Positions 8,229-16,248 of a DNA stretch of 64,000 nt are shown here, piece by piece. The position numbers and the translations under genes are program-made. Below the pieces are notes generated by a model. It ran no database searches. It saw only the letters and a program-made list of their open reading frames with translations, and was not told the origin of the DNA. This DNA is from Saltatorellus ferox (GTDB lineage Bacteria > Planctomycetota > UBA1135 > GCA-002686595). The first letter of the stretch is position 1. Every line of letters begins with the position of its first letter. Where the stretch lies: the NCBI GenBank assembly GCA_007751475.1, contig CP036434.1, positions 7,321,524-7,385,523 on the forward strand, given 5' to 3'.

Positions 8229-9266
8229 CTATTCACGCGCGGGAAAGGACCCGTCGCGCACGAAGCCGAGCGCCGCTTCCACCACGCCTTCGTCCTGCAT
8301 CACGAACGTGTGCGTGCCCCGCACGACGAGCGACTCGGACGAGCCGATCAGCGCGGTCTCCGCGACCCCGACCACCCCGTCGTCGTCGCCGGGGATGAGC
8401 GGGTTCCAGCCGTCCTCCGTTCCGCGGCATGCCGCGATCAGCGCGAACGGGAGCGGCGGCGCGGGCAGCTCGTCGGCGATGCCCGCCGCGATCTCGCGTG
8501 AGGGCTTGCCGTAGATCGTCAGCGCGCCAGGGACCCGGCTACCGAAGTTCGCGAGCGCCGCTCCGCTGCTCGGCGCCGCGATGAATACGGCTCGACCCAG
8601 CCGCTGGCGTTCGCGCCACGGGTCGCCCTCGCGCGCGAGAAGATCTCGCACGACGAGAGAGCCGAGGCTGTGGGTCACGAACGAGATCTCGACGTCGTCC
8701 CCGGGCAACTGGTCGAGCAGGCCCGCCACCTCGGCCGCGTGCTCCGCGATCGTGCGACGCGTGCTCGGGTAGCACACGTCGATGACGTCGTAGCCCGCGC
8801 CTTCGAAGGCCGCCTTGAGGTCCCTCATCGCGTCGCGCGTACGCCAGAGGCCATGCAAGATCACCACCGCTTGGTCGCGCGGAGCGGCTGCTTCGCCGCC
8901 AGCGCGGCGGTCCCGGAGCCCGCGCTCGCAGGCTTCCCGCGATCCCCAGGCCCGGCGCACGTCGCCGTCGTCGAGCAAGCGCGCGTGCCCCGTCCACACG
9001 TGGGTCTGCACGCGCCAGCCATCGTCCCAGGCCACGTCCGCCCAGAGCTGCTGCCCGCCCGCCGTCGCGATGGCCAGGTTCGGCAGCGACTTCGGCCCCG
9101 AACGAGCCGCGATCCGATGGGCGCAGCCAAGGACCAGCAGCCCCACCCCGAACGCCGCGGCCCCTCGCACCAGGTGCCGGCGCCAGCGAATCCGAATCCG
9201 CGTCGGCAAGAAGGGCGCGAACGGTCGCTTCGGAGGATCGGTCATCTGGGTGGGCATCGACTTCAT
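8229..9266 (-). CDS. alpha/beta-hydrolase (lipase-like) lipoprotein
   Basis: I chose the ATG at 9266 because an AGG-rich Shine-Dalgarno lies just before it; a TTG ten codons upstream is also open. 345 residues. A positively charged N-terminus leads to a hydrophobic stretch ending in a lipobox (VGLLVLGC, Cys48), so a membrane-anchored lipoprotein is likely. The hydrolase core shows VVILHGLWRTRDAMRDL (oxyanion His-Gly), the nucleophile elbow THSLGS (Ser200), IPGDDDGVVGV (Asp) and RGTHTFVM (His). This resembles PGAP1/esterase-type lipases acting on unknown esters. It lies downstream of the phosphatase-cytochrome gene on the same strand, but a strong hairpin at 9428-9462 separates the two. Confidence 0.75.
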   Translation of the reverse strand: MKSMPTQMTDPPKRPFAPFLPTRIRIRWRRHLVRGAAAFGVGLLVLGCAHRIAARSGPKSLPNLAIATAGGQQLWADVAWDDGWRVQTHVWTGHARLLDDGDVRRAWGSREACERGLRDRRAGGEAAAPRDQAVVILHGLWRTRDAMRDLKAAFEGAGYDVIDVCYPSTRRTIAEHAAEVAGLLDQLPGDDVEISFVTHSLGSLVVRDLLAREGDPWRERQRLGRAVFIAAPSSGAALANFGSRVPGALTIYGKPSREIAAGIADELPAPPLPFALIAACRGTEDGWNPLIPGDDDGVVGVAETALIGSSESLVVRGTHTFVMQDEGVVEAALGFVRDGSFPARE

Positions 9267-9427
9267 GGTGGTTTCCTTCCACCTGTTGTGCGTCAACGGC
9301 CGCCCATCATGGGCTCACTTGCGCGATACGAGTCGATTCACCCCGCGATTCGAGAACGCAGGGCCCAAGCCGGACACCCCAGGACAGACCCTCCTTCCAG
9401 GGCGCACGGGGGTCTTTGCAGAAGGGT

Positions 9428-9462
9428 CGCGCGCGGGGTCCTGGTCAAGGACCCCGCGCGCG
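9428..9462 (-). terminator. 14-bp perfect hairpin after the phosphatase-cytochrome gene
   Basis: Arms 9428-9441 and 9449-9462 are perfectly complementary and very GC-rich, with a 7-nt loop. It lies 55 bp past the stop of the upstream minus-strand gene. No U tract follows. A second small palindrome (CTACAG/CTGTAG) sits at about 9476-9494. Confidence 0.6.
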
Positions 9463-9516
9463 GCAGGAGCACCAGCTACAGCCTGGCGCTGTAGCGGCTT
9501 CGGCAACCGAACTCGA

Positions 9517-10563
9517 TCAGTTCCGGTAGGTCTTGTGGCACTTGGCGCAGGTCGCGGCCGCGGCGCGGTAGGCGGCGTCGAGCTGCTCGTTCTTCGCGTA
9601 CTCCGACGTGTTCTCCACGCGGCAGTCGGTCAGGAAGCCCACGAGTTCGCCGAGGTGCTGCTGGCTCTCGGCCATCATCTCCTGGAAGTCGCTTGGGTAC
9701 GCCGCGGTCTCTTCCATGGCGGCGCAGGCGTTCACCAGCTGGCTCACCTGGGTCGCGGACTGCAGCGCGTCGATATCGGGGTGGGCGGCGCTCGGCTTCC
9801 AGTCGTTCTTCGCGATCAGGATCACCTCGTCCCAGGCGCGCGCCATCGGGATCATCGCGTCACGGAGCCCGCTGAACTTCGTCCCTGAGCTGAAGTCGAA
9901 CTCGTAGCTCGCGGTCTGCGCCTCGCTCGGGATCTCGGAGCTCGCGACCGTCGCGTAGAGCCCCTCGTACTTGGCCGCCGTCGAGCACCACTGGCGCATC
10001 TCGGCGATCGCGCGCTCGCGCTCCAGGCCGTCGAGGGCCACGCGGCCGATGGCGGCGGCCGCCGGGCCCCGGTGCTTGCCGTGGTAGCAGTGGACGTAGA
10101 ACGGACCCTCCGCCTCGCGGAACGTCTTGGCGATCCTCGTGACCTCGTCGTCCGTGATCCCGCTGTAGCGAATCGGGACGTGCACGTAGCGCAGGCCGGC
10201 CGCCTCGGCGGCCTCCACGTCGGGCATCTTGCCGTCCACCGACAGGACGGTCTTCACGCCCCAGGCCGCGATCTGCGAGAGCGCCTCGGCGTCGTGGGGC
10301 TCACTGCCCGAGATGATCGTATCGCTGAGCCGGTAGACGTTCTCCATCCCGGGGTACTCGCCGGGAGCGACCCGCGGCAGCGGAATCATCGCAGCCGCCT
10401 CATAGGCGGTTCCCGAGAGAGCCATGGGTGGCGGCACGGCGACCTGTCGCTCGTTCGCCGCCATGATCGTGTCCGGGGACGACGAGCAGGCCAGAGCAAG
10501 GGAAGCCGCCACGGCGGCGCCAAGGCGGAGAAGATTCACGGAGATCGAAGGGGTCGTGGTCAT
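9517..10563 (-). CDS. lipoprotein fusing a dual-specificity-type phosphatase to a cytochrome c domain
   Basis: 348 residues from the ATG at 10563. A signal with lipobox LALAC (Cys26) precedes a dual-specificity/tyrosine phosphatase fold (NVYRLSDTIISGSEPHDAEA, then AAWGVKTVLSVDGKMPDVEA). The phosphatase P-loop is HCYHGKHRG: CX5R is complete (Cys159, Arg165), but the Ser/Thr usual after Arg is Gly. The C-terminal third is helical and ends CAKCHKTYRN, a CxxCH haem site (Cys339, Cys342, His343) at the extreme C-terminus. That placement is typical of cytochrome c' (Cytochrom_C_2). The product should be exported and act on the periplasmic side. Substrate and electron partners are unknown. Both domains are clear; their joint role is not. 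Confidence 0.8.
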   Translation of the reverse strand: MTTTPSISVNLLRLGAAVAASLALACSSSPDTIMAANERQVAVPPPMALSGTAYEAAAMIPLPRVAPGEYPGMENVYRLSDTIISGSEPHDAEALSQIAAWGVKTVLSVDGKMPDVEAAEAAGLRYVHVPIRYSGITDDEVTRIAKTFREAEGPFYVHCYHGKHRGPAAAAIGRVALDGLERERAIAEMRQWCSTAAKYEGLYATVASSEIPSEAQTASYEFDFSSGTKFSGLRDAMIPMARAWDEVILIAKNDWKPSAAHPDIDALQSATQVSQLVNACAAMEETAAYPSDFQEMMAESQQHLGELVGFLTDCRVENTSEYAKNEQLDAAYRAAAATCAKCHKTYRN

Positions 10564-10644
10564 GGTGCTGAAGACAGGCAAGCCATGTGCCAGCCCGTTC
10601 CGACGGCATTCTAGCCCCATCCAGGGCCCCCTGGGAGCCCTGCC

Positions 10645-10682
10645 GGGCACGGACTGTTCCGATCTCGAAACAGTCTGTGCCC
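10645..10682 (-). terminator. 14-bp hairpin after the Kelch/malectin gene
   Basis: Arms 10645-10658 and 10669-10682 pair with a single G-T mismatch around a 10-nt loop. It lies about 35 bp past the stop at 10716 and upstream of the next minus-strand gene, so it likely separates the two transcripts. Confidence 0.55.
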
Positions 10683-10715
10683 CTGACCGCGGGCCAGCCG
10701 CAACGTTCAGCTCGC

Positions 10716-12581
10716 TCAGGGCGTGAAGACGAGCTTCAGGGCGTTCGAGAGCCCGTACCCGACGGCGACGGTGTCCCGGTGCCAGGCCTGGAAGCGCCAG
10801 GTCGAGCCCGCCAGGATCTGCTGGGCCGGGGTGTTCGGGTTCTGGATCTGGAGCCGGTGACGGAGAACGCCCCCGAGGGCCTGCTCGGCCGGGAGGCGGT
10901 AGAAGGGCTGCTGGACGCAGAGCGTGCCGCCCGCGAGGGCGCCCGATCCGGCCTGGGTGGCCTGGATGAAGAAGCCGAAGGCGTTGAGGGGCAGCGGACC
11001 CGCCGTCAGGGTCAGATCATCGTCCCCGATGCTCGTCGATCCGACGAAGCCCACGAGGCTCGGCGAGCCCGTCGAGTTCGCGCTGTTCGAACACTCCGAC
11101 TCGAAGTGATCCGGACCGAGGCGCTCGATCTCCAGCCCGGCGACGATCGCCCTCTGGTTCGGTGCCGCGTGGATGTTGATGTTCAGCACGCCGTCGGTGA
11201 CCTCGACGTCGAAGCCCTTCTCGAAGGCCGTCTGGAATCCGACGCTCGCGATGAGATCGATGTTCTCGGCGAGCCGCGTTCCCTCGACGGAGAGGTCGAG
11301 CACGCGCTGGCCGGGGTTGCCGAGGGCACGCTCCGCGAGGTGGAACCGCACTCGATAGAACCCGTTGCCCATGGGGAGGCGGTAGTTCACGTCGCGATAG
11401 AGCGGGAAGTTGCCCTCTCGCATGCGATCGAAGACCTCGTCTTCATCCGTACCGAGGACATCCGCGTTCGGGTTGAAGAAGGCCGTCGCGCCGCTCTCGA
11501 ATCCAATGTCACCGCACCAGCAGCACGTACCGGTGGACGAAACGACTTCCGGGCCGCCGCAGTTGATGTAGAGCGGGTTCGGGAACGTCGCCGCCCAGTC
11601 GCGGCGATAGAGGTCCGCCTGCGGATTGTTGAACGGCGCCGCACCGGAGACCGCGTAGAGATCGCTGCCGATCTTCTGAACGCCTGCGCCGTAGCGCGGG
11701 TTCGGGAGCGGCGGAAGGTAGCTCCACTCGCCGAGAACAGGGTCCAGTTCGAGCATCCCCGCGAGGGTCTCGCGGCCCGTCGTCAGGTCCTTGCCGCCCG
11801 CAATGTACAGGTGCCCCGAGTCGACGAACGTGCCGGGCTCGAAGTGCGAGCGACGCTCCGGAAGGAGCGGGCCGAGGCGCCAGCTATCGGTGCCCGGCGT
11901 GTAGACGTGGACCCAGCGCGTGTCCGTGGGGTTCGTGTCGTGGTTGTACTGACCGCCCACGGCCCAGAGTTCGCCCGCGAGCGCGGCGCCCGCGAGGTGA
12001 CAGCGTGGCTCGGGCATGGGCGCACGCGGCTGCCATCCGAGGCCCGGTGCCGCGAGATCAAAGGCCCAGTGGTCGCCGGTGACGGTGTCGCGGTCGGCCT
12101 CGCAGCCGCCGTAGTAGTGCACCTCGGTGCCAAGGAACGCAGCGCCGCCGCCCGCGATCGGACGCGGCAGCGACGGGCCTGCGCTCCAGCTATCCGTGTC
12201 GATGTTGTAGATCCAGACGTCGCTCGTCGCGGGCGCGGGGTTGTCGCCATCGAAGCCGCCGAGGACCCAGACGTTGCGTCCCTCACGGATGACGCCGATA
12301 TGCGTCGTCGGACGCGGGAGGTCCGCCTTCTGCGTCCAGGTGTTCGTCAGCGGATCGTAGGCGTCGACGCGGGCCGTCGCCTGGATCTGCTGGGTAAAGA
12401 AGCCGCCGAAGCAGTAGAGCTTGCCGTCGATCGGCACGGTGCCAGGCTCGAAGCGCGGGATGGGGCTGTCCGCCAGACGATCCCAGATGCAGCCGACGCG
12501 CTGGGGCGCGGCCGAGGCCTGCTCGGTCACGGTGACGGCGGAGAGGGCGAGAAGAAGCGGAGCGACGTGCGATGCTTTCAT
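10716..12581 (-). CDS. secreted Kelch-repeat and malectin-domain protein
   Basis: 621 residues. A signal peptide spans about 1-24. Kelch repeats cover about 35-310, recognised by repeated units such as LYCFGGFFTQQ, VWVLGGFDGDN, HYYGGCEAD, LWAVGGQYNHD and LYIAGGKDLTTGRE, with the Gly-Gly and spaced Trp/Tyr of a beta-propeller blade. A malectin-like domain (about 325-490) reads LYINCGGPEVVSSTG, then YRVRFHLAERALGNPGQRVL and GFDVEVTDGVLNINIHAAP. The last 130 residues are the shared C-terminal module, ending GSTWRFQAWHRDTVAVGYGL. An extracellular carbohydrate-binding or surface role is plausible. No catalytic residues are seen. Confidence 0.85.
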   Translation of the reverse strand: MKASHVAPLLLALSAVTVTEQASAAPQRVGCIWDRLADSPIPRFEPGTVPIDGKLYCFGGFFTQQIQATARVDAYDPLTNTWTQKADLPRPTTHIGVIREGRNVWVLGGFDGDNPAPATSDVWIYNIDTDSWSAGPSLPRPIAGGGAAFLGTEVHYYGGCEADRDTVTGDHWAFDLAAPGLGWQPRAPMPEPRCHLAGAALAGELWAVGGQYNHDTNPTDTRWVHVYTPGTDSWRLGPLLPERRSHFEPGTFVDSGHLYIAGGKDLTTGRETLAGMLELDPVLGEWSYLPPLPNPRYGAGVQKIGSDLYAVSGAAPFNNPQADLYRRDWAATFPNPLYINCGGPEVVSSTGTCCWCGDIGFESGATAFFNPNADVLGTDEDEVFDRMREGNFPLYRDVNYRLPMGNGFYRVRFHLAERALGNPGQRVLDLSVEGTRLAENIDLIASVGFQTAFEKGFDVEVTDGVLNINIHAAPNQRAIVAGLEIERLGPDHFESECSNSANSTGSPSLVGFVGSTSIGDDDLTLTAGPLPLNAFGFFIQATQAGSGALAGGTLCVQQPFYRLPAEQALGGVLRHRLQIQNPNTPAQQILAGSTWRFQAWHRDTVAVGYGLSNALKLVFTP

Positions 12582-12788
12582 GTAACTAAAAATACCCCGC
12601 TGGCAGGGCGGCGGCGGGTGGCGGCAGGACGAAGATCAGGGACAGCCGGGGCGTAGGTGACAGCGCCGTCAGGGCCAGCTGGCGGAATGGGCGCGGCCGA
12701 TGGGCCCTCGATGAGACGGCCCCGCGCAGCGCCGGGTTCCTGACCGGTGCATGGAATGGGCCGATATCGGTGACGGAGCCCTCAGGCG

Positions 12789-13742
12789 CTACGAGAGGCG
12801 CGCGCGCGCCAGCATGGCGGCTCCCTCGACGTTGCTCATTCTTGGAGTGATACACACGGCCTTCGGCACGCGACGTTGAACCGCTGCATGGATGAGTTCC
12901 AGGTACTGCCCGGCGTTCTCGGCCAGGCCGCCCGTGGCCACCACCTCGAGGGTCGCATCGCTCACGAAATCGAGACGGCGCTCCACGGCCTCGACGCACT
13001 CCGCCAGCGCGTCCGCGCCGCGCCCCAGGATCTCGAGCGCCGTCGCGTCTCCGTCCTGGGCCGCGGTGGTGACGAGCTTCGCGAGCTGCGCGCGGGCCGA
13101 GCGCGCGGCGCCGTCGGCGTCCACCTTGGGGAGGAGTTCGCGCATGTGCTGGAGGCCGAAGTGCTCCATCACGCGTGAGGTCAGGGTCGTGGCGGCGCCG
13201 CGACCGTCGAAGTCGCGGATCGCGGCGACCATCGCCTGCGTGCCGATCCAGGTCGCGCCGCCCACGTCGTCCAGGAGGCTGCCCCAGCCGCCCGACTGGA
13301 ACGTGGCGCCGCTCTTGTCGCGTCCGTAGCAGGAGGATCCGGTACCCGCGATCAGCGCGATGCCGTGCCCGCCGCCGAGGCCTCCCGCCAGCGCGCCCGC
13401 GAGGTCGATGTCGACTTCGACGCGCTCCAAGGGAGCCACGCCGACCTCGGCCACGAGGCGCTGGACCGTCTCCCGGTTGCCCGGCGTGCCGACGCTGGCC
13501 ATCGCGCAGAAGACGGCGTCCGCCGGGCGCGGGGCTTCACCGGCGGCGGCCCATGCGCCGCGCCAGGCCTCATCGAGGTGAGCGCGGAGACGCTCCGGCC
13601 CCATGTCATGCAGGTTTCCACTGCCGCTCGTGCCGACCCCGAGCGTCACGCCCTCCGCGTTCATCAAGAGGGCGCGGGTGCTGGTGCCGCCGCCGTCGAT
13701 GCCGACGGCGATCGGGCCCTGAATCGTCTGGTCTGCTTGCAT
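12789..13742 (-). CDS. N-acetylglucosamine kinase-like (BadF/BadG/BcrA/BcrD ATPase family)
   Basis: About 317 residues from the ATG at 13742. The ASKHA-fold phosphate loop is at the start (VGIDGGGTSTRALLMN). The second signature reads ALIAGTGSSCYGRDKSGATF followed by GGWGSLLDDVGGATWIG, and the adenosine loop LEVVATGGLAENAGQYLEL is near the end. These are the motifs of GlcNAc kinases, which make GlcNAc-6-phosphate in amino-sugar salvage from ATP. Related BadF-type activators lack the sugar-kinase GGWG motif. It diverges from the TRAP solute-binding gene with about 60 bp between starts, which might share a promoter region. No nagA or nagB is visible. Confidence 0.78.
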   Translation of the reverse strand: MQADQTIQGPIAVGIDGGGTSTRALLMNAEGVTLGVGTSGSGNLHDMGPERLRAHLDEAWRGAWAAAGEAPRPADAVFCAMASVGTPGNRETVQRLVAEVGVAPLERVEVDIDLAGALAGGLGGGHGIALIAGTGSSCYGRDKSGATFQSGGWGSLLDDVGGATWIGTQAMVAAIRDFDGRGAATTLTSRVMEHFGLQHMRELLPKVDADGAARSARAQLAKLVTTAAQDGDATALEILGRGADALAECVEAVERRLDFVSDATLEVVATGGLAENAGQYLELIHAAVQRRVPKAVCITPRMSNVEGAAMLARARLS

Positions 13743-13803
13743 GTGGCCGTCCAGCATAGCTTCCCCGCTCGCGCGTCATGGCCGCTTGCGTATGCTCTGG
13801 GAC

Positions 13804-14940
13804 ATGAGCGAGCCAGATCTTCGAAGCAGCGATCGTGCCCTCCCCCGCCGGCGATTCCTCCAGGGAGTCGGAACGGCGGGACTTTCCCTCGGTGCCGCGT
13901 CGTGCGGCTCGGGCACGGCGGGCGGCGGCCCGGCCGTTCATACGGGGAAGCGGCTGCGCTGGAGACTCGCGTCGAGCTTCCCGAGTTCGCTCGACGCCAT
14001 GTTCGGCGCGGCCGAGCTGATCGGCGAGGAGGTCGGAAAGATGAGCGGAGGTCGCTTCGAGATCCGCGCGTCCCAGGCCGGTGAGATCGTGCCGGGCACC
14101 GAGGTGCTCGACGCGGTGCAGAAGGGCGCGGTCCAGATGGGTCAGACCTGCGGCTACTACTACACGGGCAAGGCCGCCGCCCTCGCGCTCGAGACCTGCG
14201 TTCCGTTCGGGCTCACGGCGCGCCAGCAGACGGCGTGGCTCATGGACGGCGGCGGCGCGGAGCTGCTCGCCCCGATCCTGGCCGACTTCAACGTCGTGAG
14301 CCTGCCCGCGGGGAACACCGGCACGCAGATGGGCGGCTGGTTTCGGAACGAGGTGACCGGCCTCGATTCTCTGAAGGGCCTGAAGATGCGCATCCCCGGT
14401 CTCGGCGGAAAGGTGATGTCGGAGCTGGGCGTGTCGACCCAGCTGCTGGCGGGCGGCGAGATCTACCAAGCGCTGGAGCGCGGCGCGATCGACGCGACGG
14501 AATGGGTCGGTCCCTACGACGATCTGAAGCTCGGGTTCCACGAGGTCGCGAAGCACTACTGCTATCCGGGCTGGTGGGAGCCGGGCCCCCACCTCGCGTT
14601 CTACGTGAACCGATCCGAGTGGGACGGGCTGCCCGAGGAGTACCGCGCGATGCTGGGCTCCGCCGCTCGCCGAGCGGCCGAGCTGATGCAGACGCGCTAC
14701 GACGCGCGGAACCCGGCGGCGCTGGCGGAGATCCGGAAGATGGACGTGAAGGTCACGCCGTTCTCGGAGGATCTGATGCGCGGCGCGCGCGAGGCGTCGG
14801 AGCAGCTGCTCACGGACATGGGCAGCGACGACGCGCAGTACGGAAAGATCGTCGAGGCCTGGCGCAAGTTCCGGAAGGAGTCGTTCGGCTGGTTCGGAAC
14901 GGCCGAGCTGGAGTACGCGAGGTTCGCGTTCGGCGGGTGA
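13804..14940 (+). CDS. TRAP-type C4-dicarboxylate/mannitol transporter substrate-binding protein (DctP family)
   Basis: 378 residues from the ATG at 13804. The N-terminus has a twin-arginine motif (LPRRRFLQGVGTAG) followed by a hydrophobic stretch and AASCGSG, so Tat export and possibly lipidation. The body is DctP-like: FEIRASQAGEIVPGTEVLDA, YYTGKAAALALETCVPFGL, GLKMRIPGLGGKVMSELGV and YQALERGAIDATEWVGPYDD. Such proteins deliver a carboxylate or related solute to the DctQM membrane subunits. No DctQ or DctM is found in the window, so it is an orphan here. The ligand-stacking Arg is probably that of the LKMRIPG segment. Confidence 0.85.
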   Translation: MSEPDLRSSDRALPRRRFLQGVGTAGLSLGAASCGSGTAGGGPAVHTGKRLRWRLASSFPSSLDAMFGAAELIGEEVGKMSGGRFEIRASQAGEIVPGTEVLDAVQKGAVQMGQTCGYYYTGKAAALALETCVPFGLTARQQTAWLMDGGGAELLAPILADFNVVSLPAGNTGTQMGGWFRNEVTGLDSLKGLKMRIPGLGGKVMSELGVSTQLLAGGEIYQALERGAIDATEWVGPYDDLKLGFHEVAKHYCYPGWWEPGPHLAFYVNRSEWDGLPEEYRAMLGSAARRAAELMQTRYDARNPAALAEIRKMDVKVTPFSEDLMRGAREASEQLLTDMGSDDAQYGKIVEAWRKFRKESFGWFGTAELEYARFAFGG

Positions 14941-15027
14941 ATTCGCGGCGGTAGTGAACCCGGCGTTCCGGAATCCGGCGGTACCGCCGGATTCCGGAAC
15001 GCCGGGTTCGCTACCGCCTCGAATTCA
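14938..15027. repeat. 90-bp near-perfect palindrome from stop codon to stop codon (bidirectional terminator)
   Basis: The sequence is symmetric about 14982/14983 (core GGCGGTACCGCC). The arms pair over 45 bp with only two imperfect positions (a T-G wobble and a C-T mismatch). The left end is the TGA stop of the TRAP gene (14938-14940). The right end (15025-15027) is the complement of the stop of the TPR gene. Transcripts from either side would form the same very stable hairpin. Confidence 0.9.
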
Positions 15028-16158
15028 CTCTCCTGCTGACCGCGCCTCCTCCAGCGCCTTCTTCAGCTTCATGTCATCCGGCTTGAGTTCCAGCGCCTCT
15101 TCCAGCGTCGCCACCGCCTCTGCCCTGCGGCCCATCTTCGTCAGCAGGCGGCCCTTCTCGAACTTCACCGCGTCCATCGTCGGCATCGGCTCCCCCACCG
15201 GGTTCGCCGCCTCGAACTCCGACAGCCTTGCCAGCGCCTCCTCCTCGCGCCCTTCGAGGTGCACGCGCGCCTTGGCTCCCTGGTACAGGCCGCGGTAGTA
15301 GAAGGGCGTCTTCGGTTCGTCCTTCAGCTGATCGAGCGGCGCGATCGCCTTCTCCCACGACTCCTGCTTCAGGTACAGCTCGCCGAGGCTCAGCAGCATG
15401 TCAGGATCCCCCGGGTACTTCTTCACCAGCGCATCGAACGCCTCGATCGCCTCCGGCAGACGCTTGTCGTCCACCGCGATCAGCTGGGCCCGCCAGTAGT
15501 CCCGGCGCAGCTCGTCGAACGGCGCCAGCTCCTCGATCAGCTCCTCCGCGCGCTTCCTGTTCCCGAGCCCGGGGATGAGCATCGCCAGGATCTGACCGAC
15601 GCGCGCATCGACGTTGCCGGGATCCAGCTCGACCGCCGCGTTCACCTCGGCCTTGTAGGACTTGACCTCCCCCAGCATCGCGAAGAGCGCGCCGACGTTT
15701 CCGTCCTCGGCCTTCGTCAGGATCCGGGCCAGGATCGCCTTCGCCAGCATGTGCCGCGCGCGACTGTTCTCGGGCAGCGCCTCCGCGCCCTCCCGGGCCA
15801 GCGCGTAGGCCGATTCCACGTCACCGCTGAGCCTTTCGACCTCGCTCAGCAGCACCGTCAGGAGAGCCCTCTCCTCGGCCCCGGCGCCCGACCGCTCCGA
15901 CCGGATCCGGCTGGCGATCTCGTTCATCCGCTCCCGGCTGGCGATCTGCTTGAGTTCGTCCAGCGTCGGCAGCGGCGCCTCGCCGCTCGCCTGGGAGTCG
16001 ACCGTGATCTCCTGGGACGCGGCGCCGCTCGCCCGCGCCACCTCCATCTGCTCGTCGCTCAGCTCGACGATCGTGCCGCCGCCCGAGCGCATCCAGAGAA
16101 TCACGGCCGCCACGCCGATGGCGACGAAGAGAAGAGTTCCGAAGAGAAAGCGTTTCAT
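15025..16158 (-). CDS. TPR-repeat protein with N-terminal membrane anchor
   Basis: 377 residues. A single hydrophobic segment near the start (FLFGTLLFVAIGVAAVILWM) acts as an anchor or uncleaved signal. The remainder is alpha-helical, with tetratricopeptide repeats recognisable by spaced Gly/Ala/Tyr positions: ADVESAYALAREGAEALP-like helices in the middle, YPGDPDMLLSLGELYLKQES, WEKAIAPLDQLKDEP, and MGRRAEAVATLEEALELKPD at the end. It is a scaffold for protein-protein contacts. The partner is not evident from the neighbours. It converges with the TRAP gene across the stop-to-stop palindrome. Confidence 0.8.
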   Translation of the reverse strand: MKRFLFGTLLFVAIGVAAVILWMRSGGGTIVELSDEQMEVARASGAASQEITVDSQASGEAPLPTLDELKQIASRERMNEIASRIRSERSGAGAEERALLTVLLSEVERLSGDVESAYALAREGAEALPENSRARHMLAKAILARILTKAEDGNVGALFAMLGEVKSYKAEVNAAVELDPGNVDARVGQILAMLIPGLGNRKRAEELIEELAPFDELRRDYWRAQLIAVDDKRLPEAIEAFDALVKKYPGDPDMLLSLGELYLKQESWEKAIAPLDQLKDEPKTPFYYRGLYQGAKARVHLEGREEEALARLSEFEAANPVGEPMPTMDAVKFEKGRLLTKMGRRAEAVATLEEALELKPDDMKLKKALEEARSAGE

Positions 16159-16175
16159 GGGAGGGCAAAAGAATA

Positions 16176-16208
16176 GCCGGGCCGCGCGATGGATTCGCGC
16201 GGCCCGGC
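16176..16208 (-). terminator. 14-bp hairpin after the radical SAM gene
   Basis: Arms 16176-16189 and 16195-16208 are perfectly complementary around a 5-nt loop. The hairpin lies about 40 bp past the radical SAM stop (16249) and just upstream of the TPR gene start. Confidence 0.65.
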
Positions 16209-16248
16209 CATTTAGATCCAGGCAGGAATCAGGTCGTGGACGAAGCGA

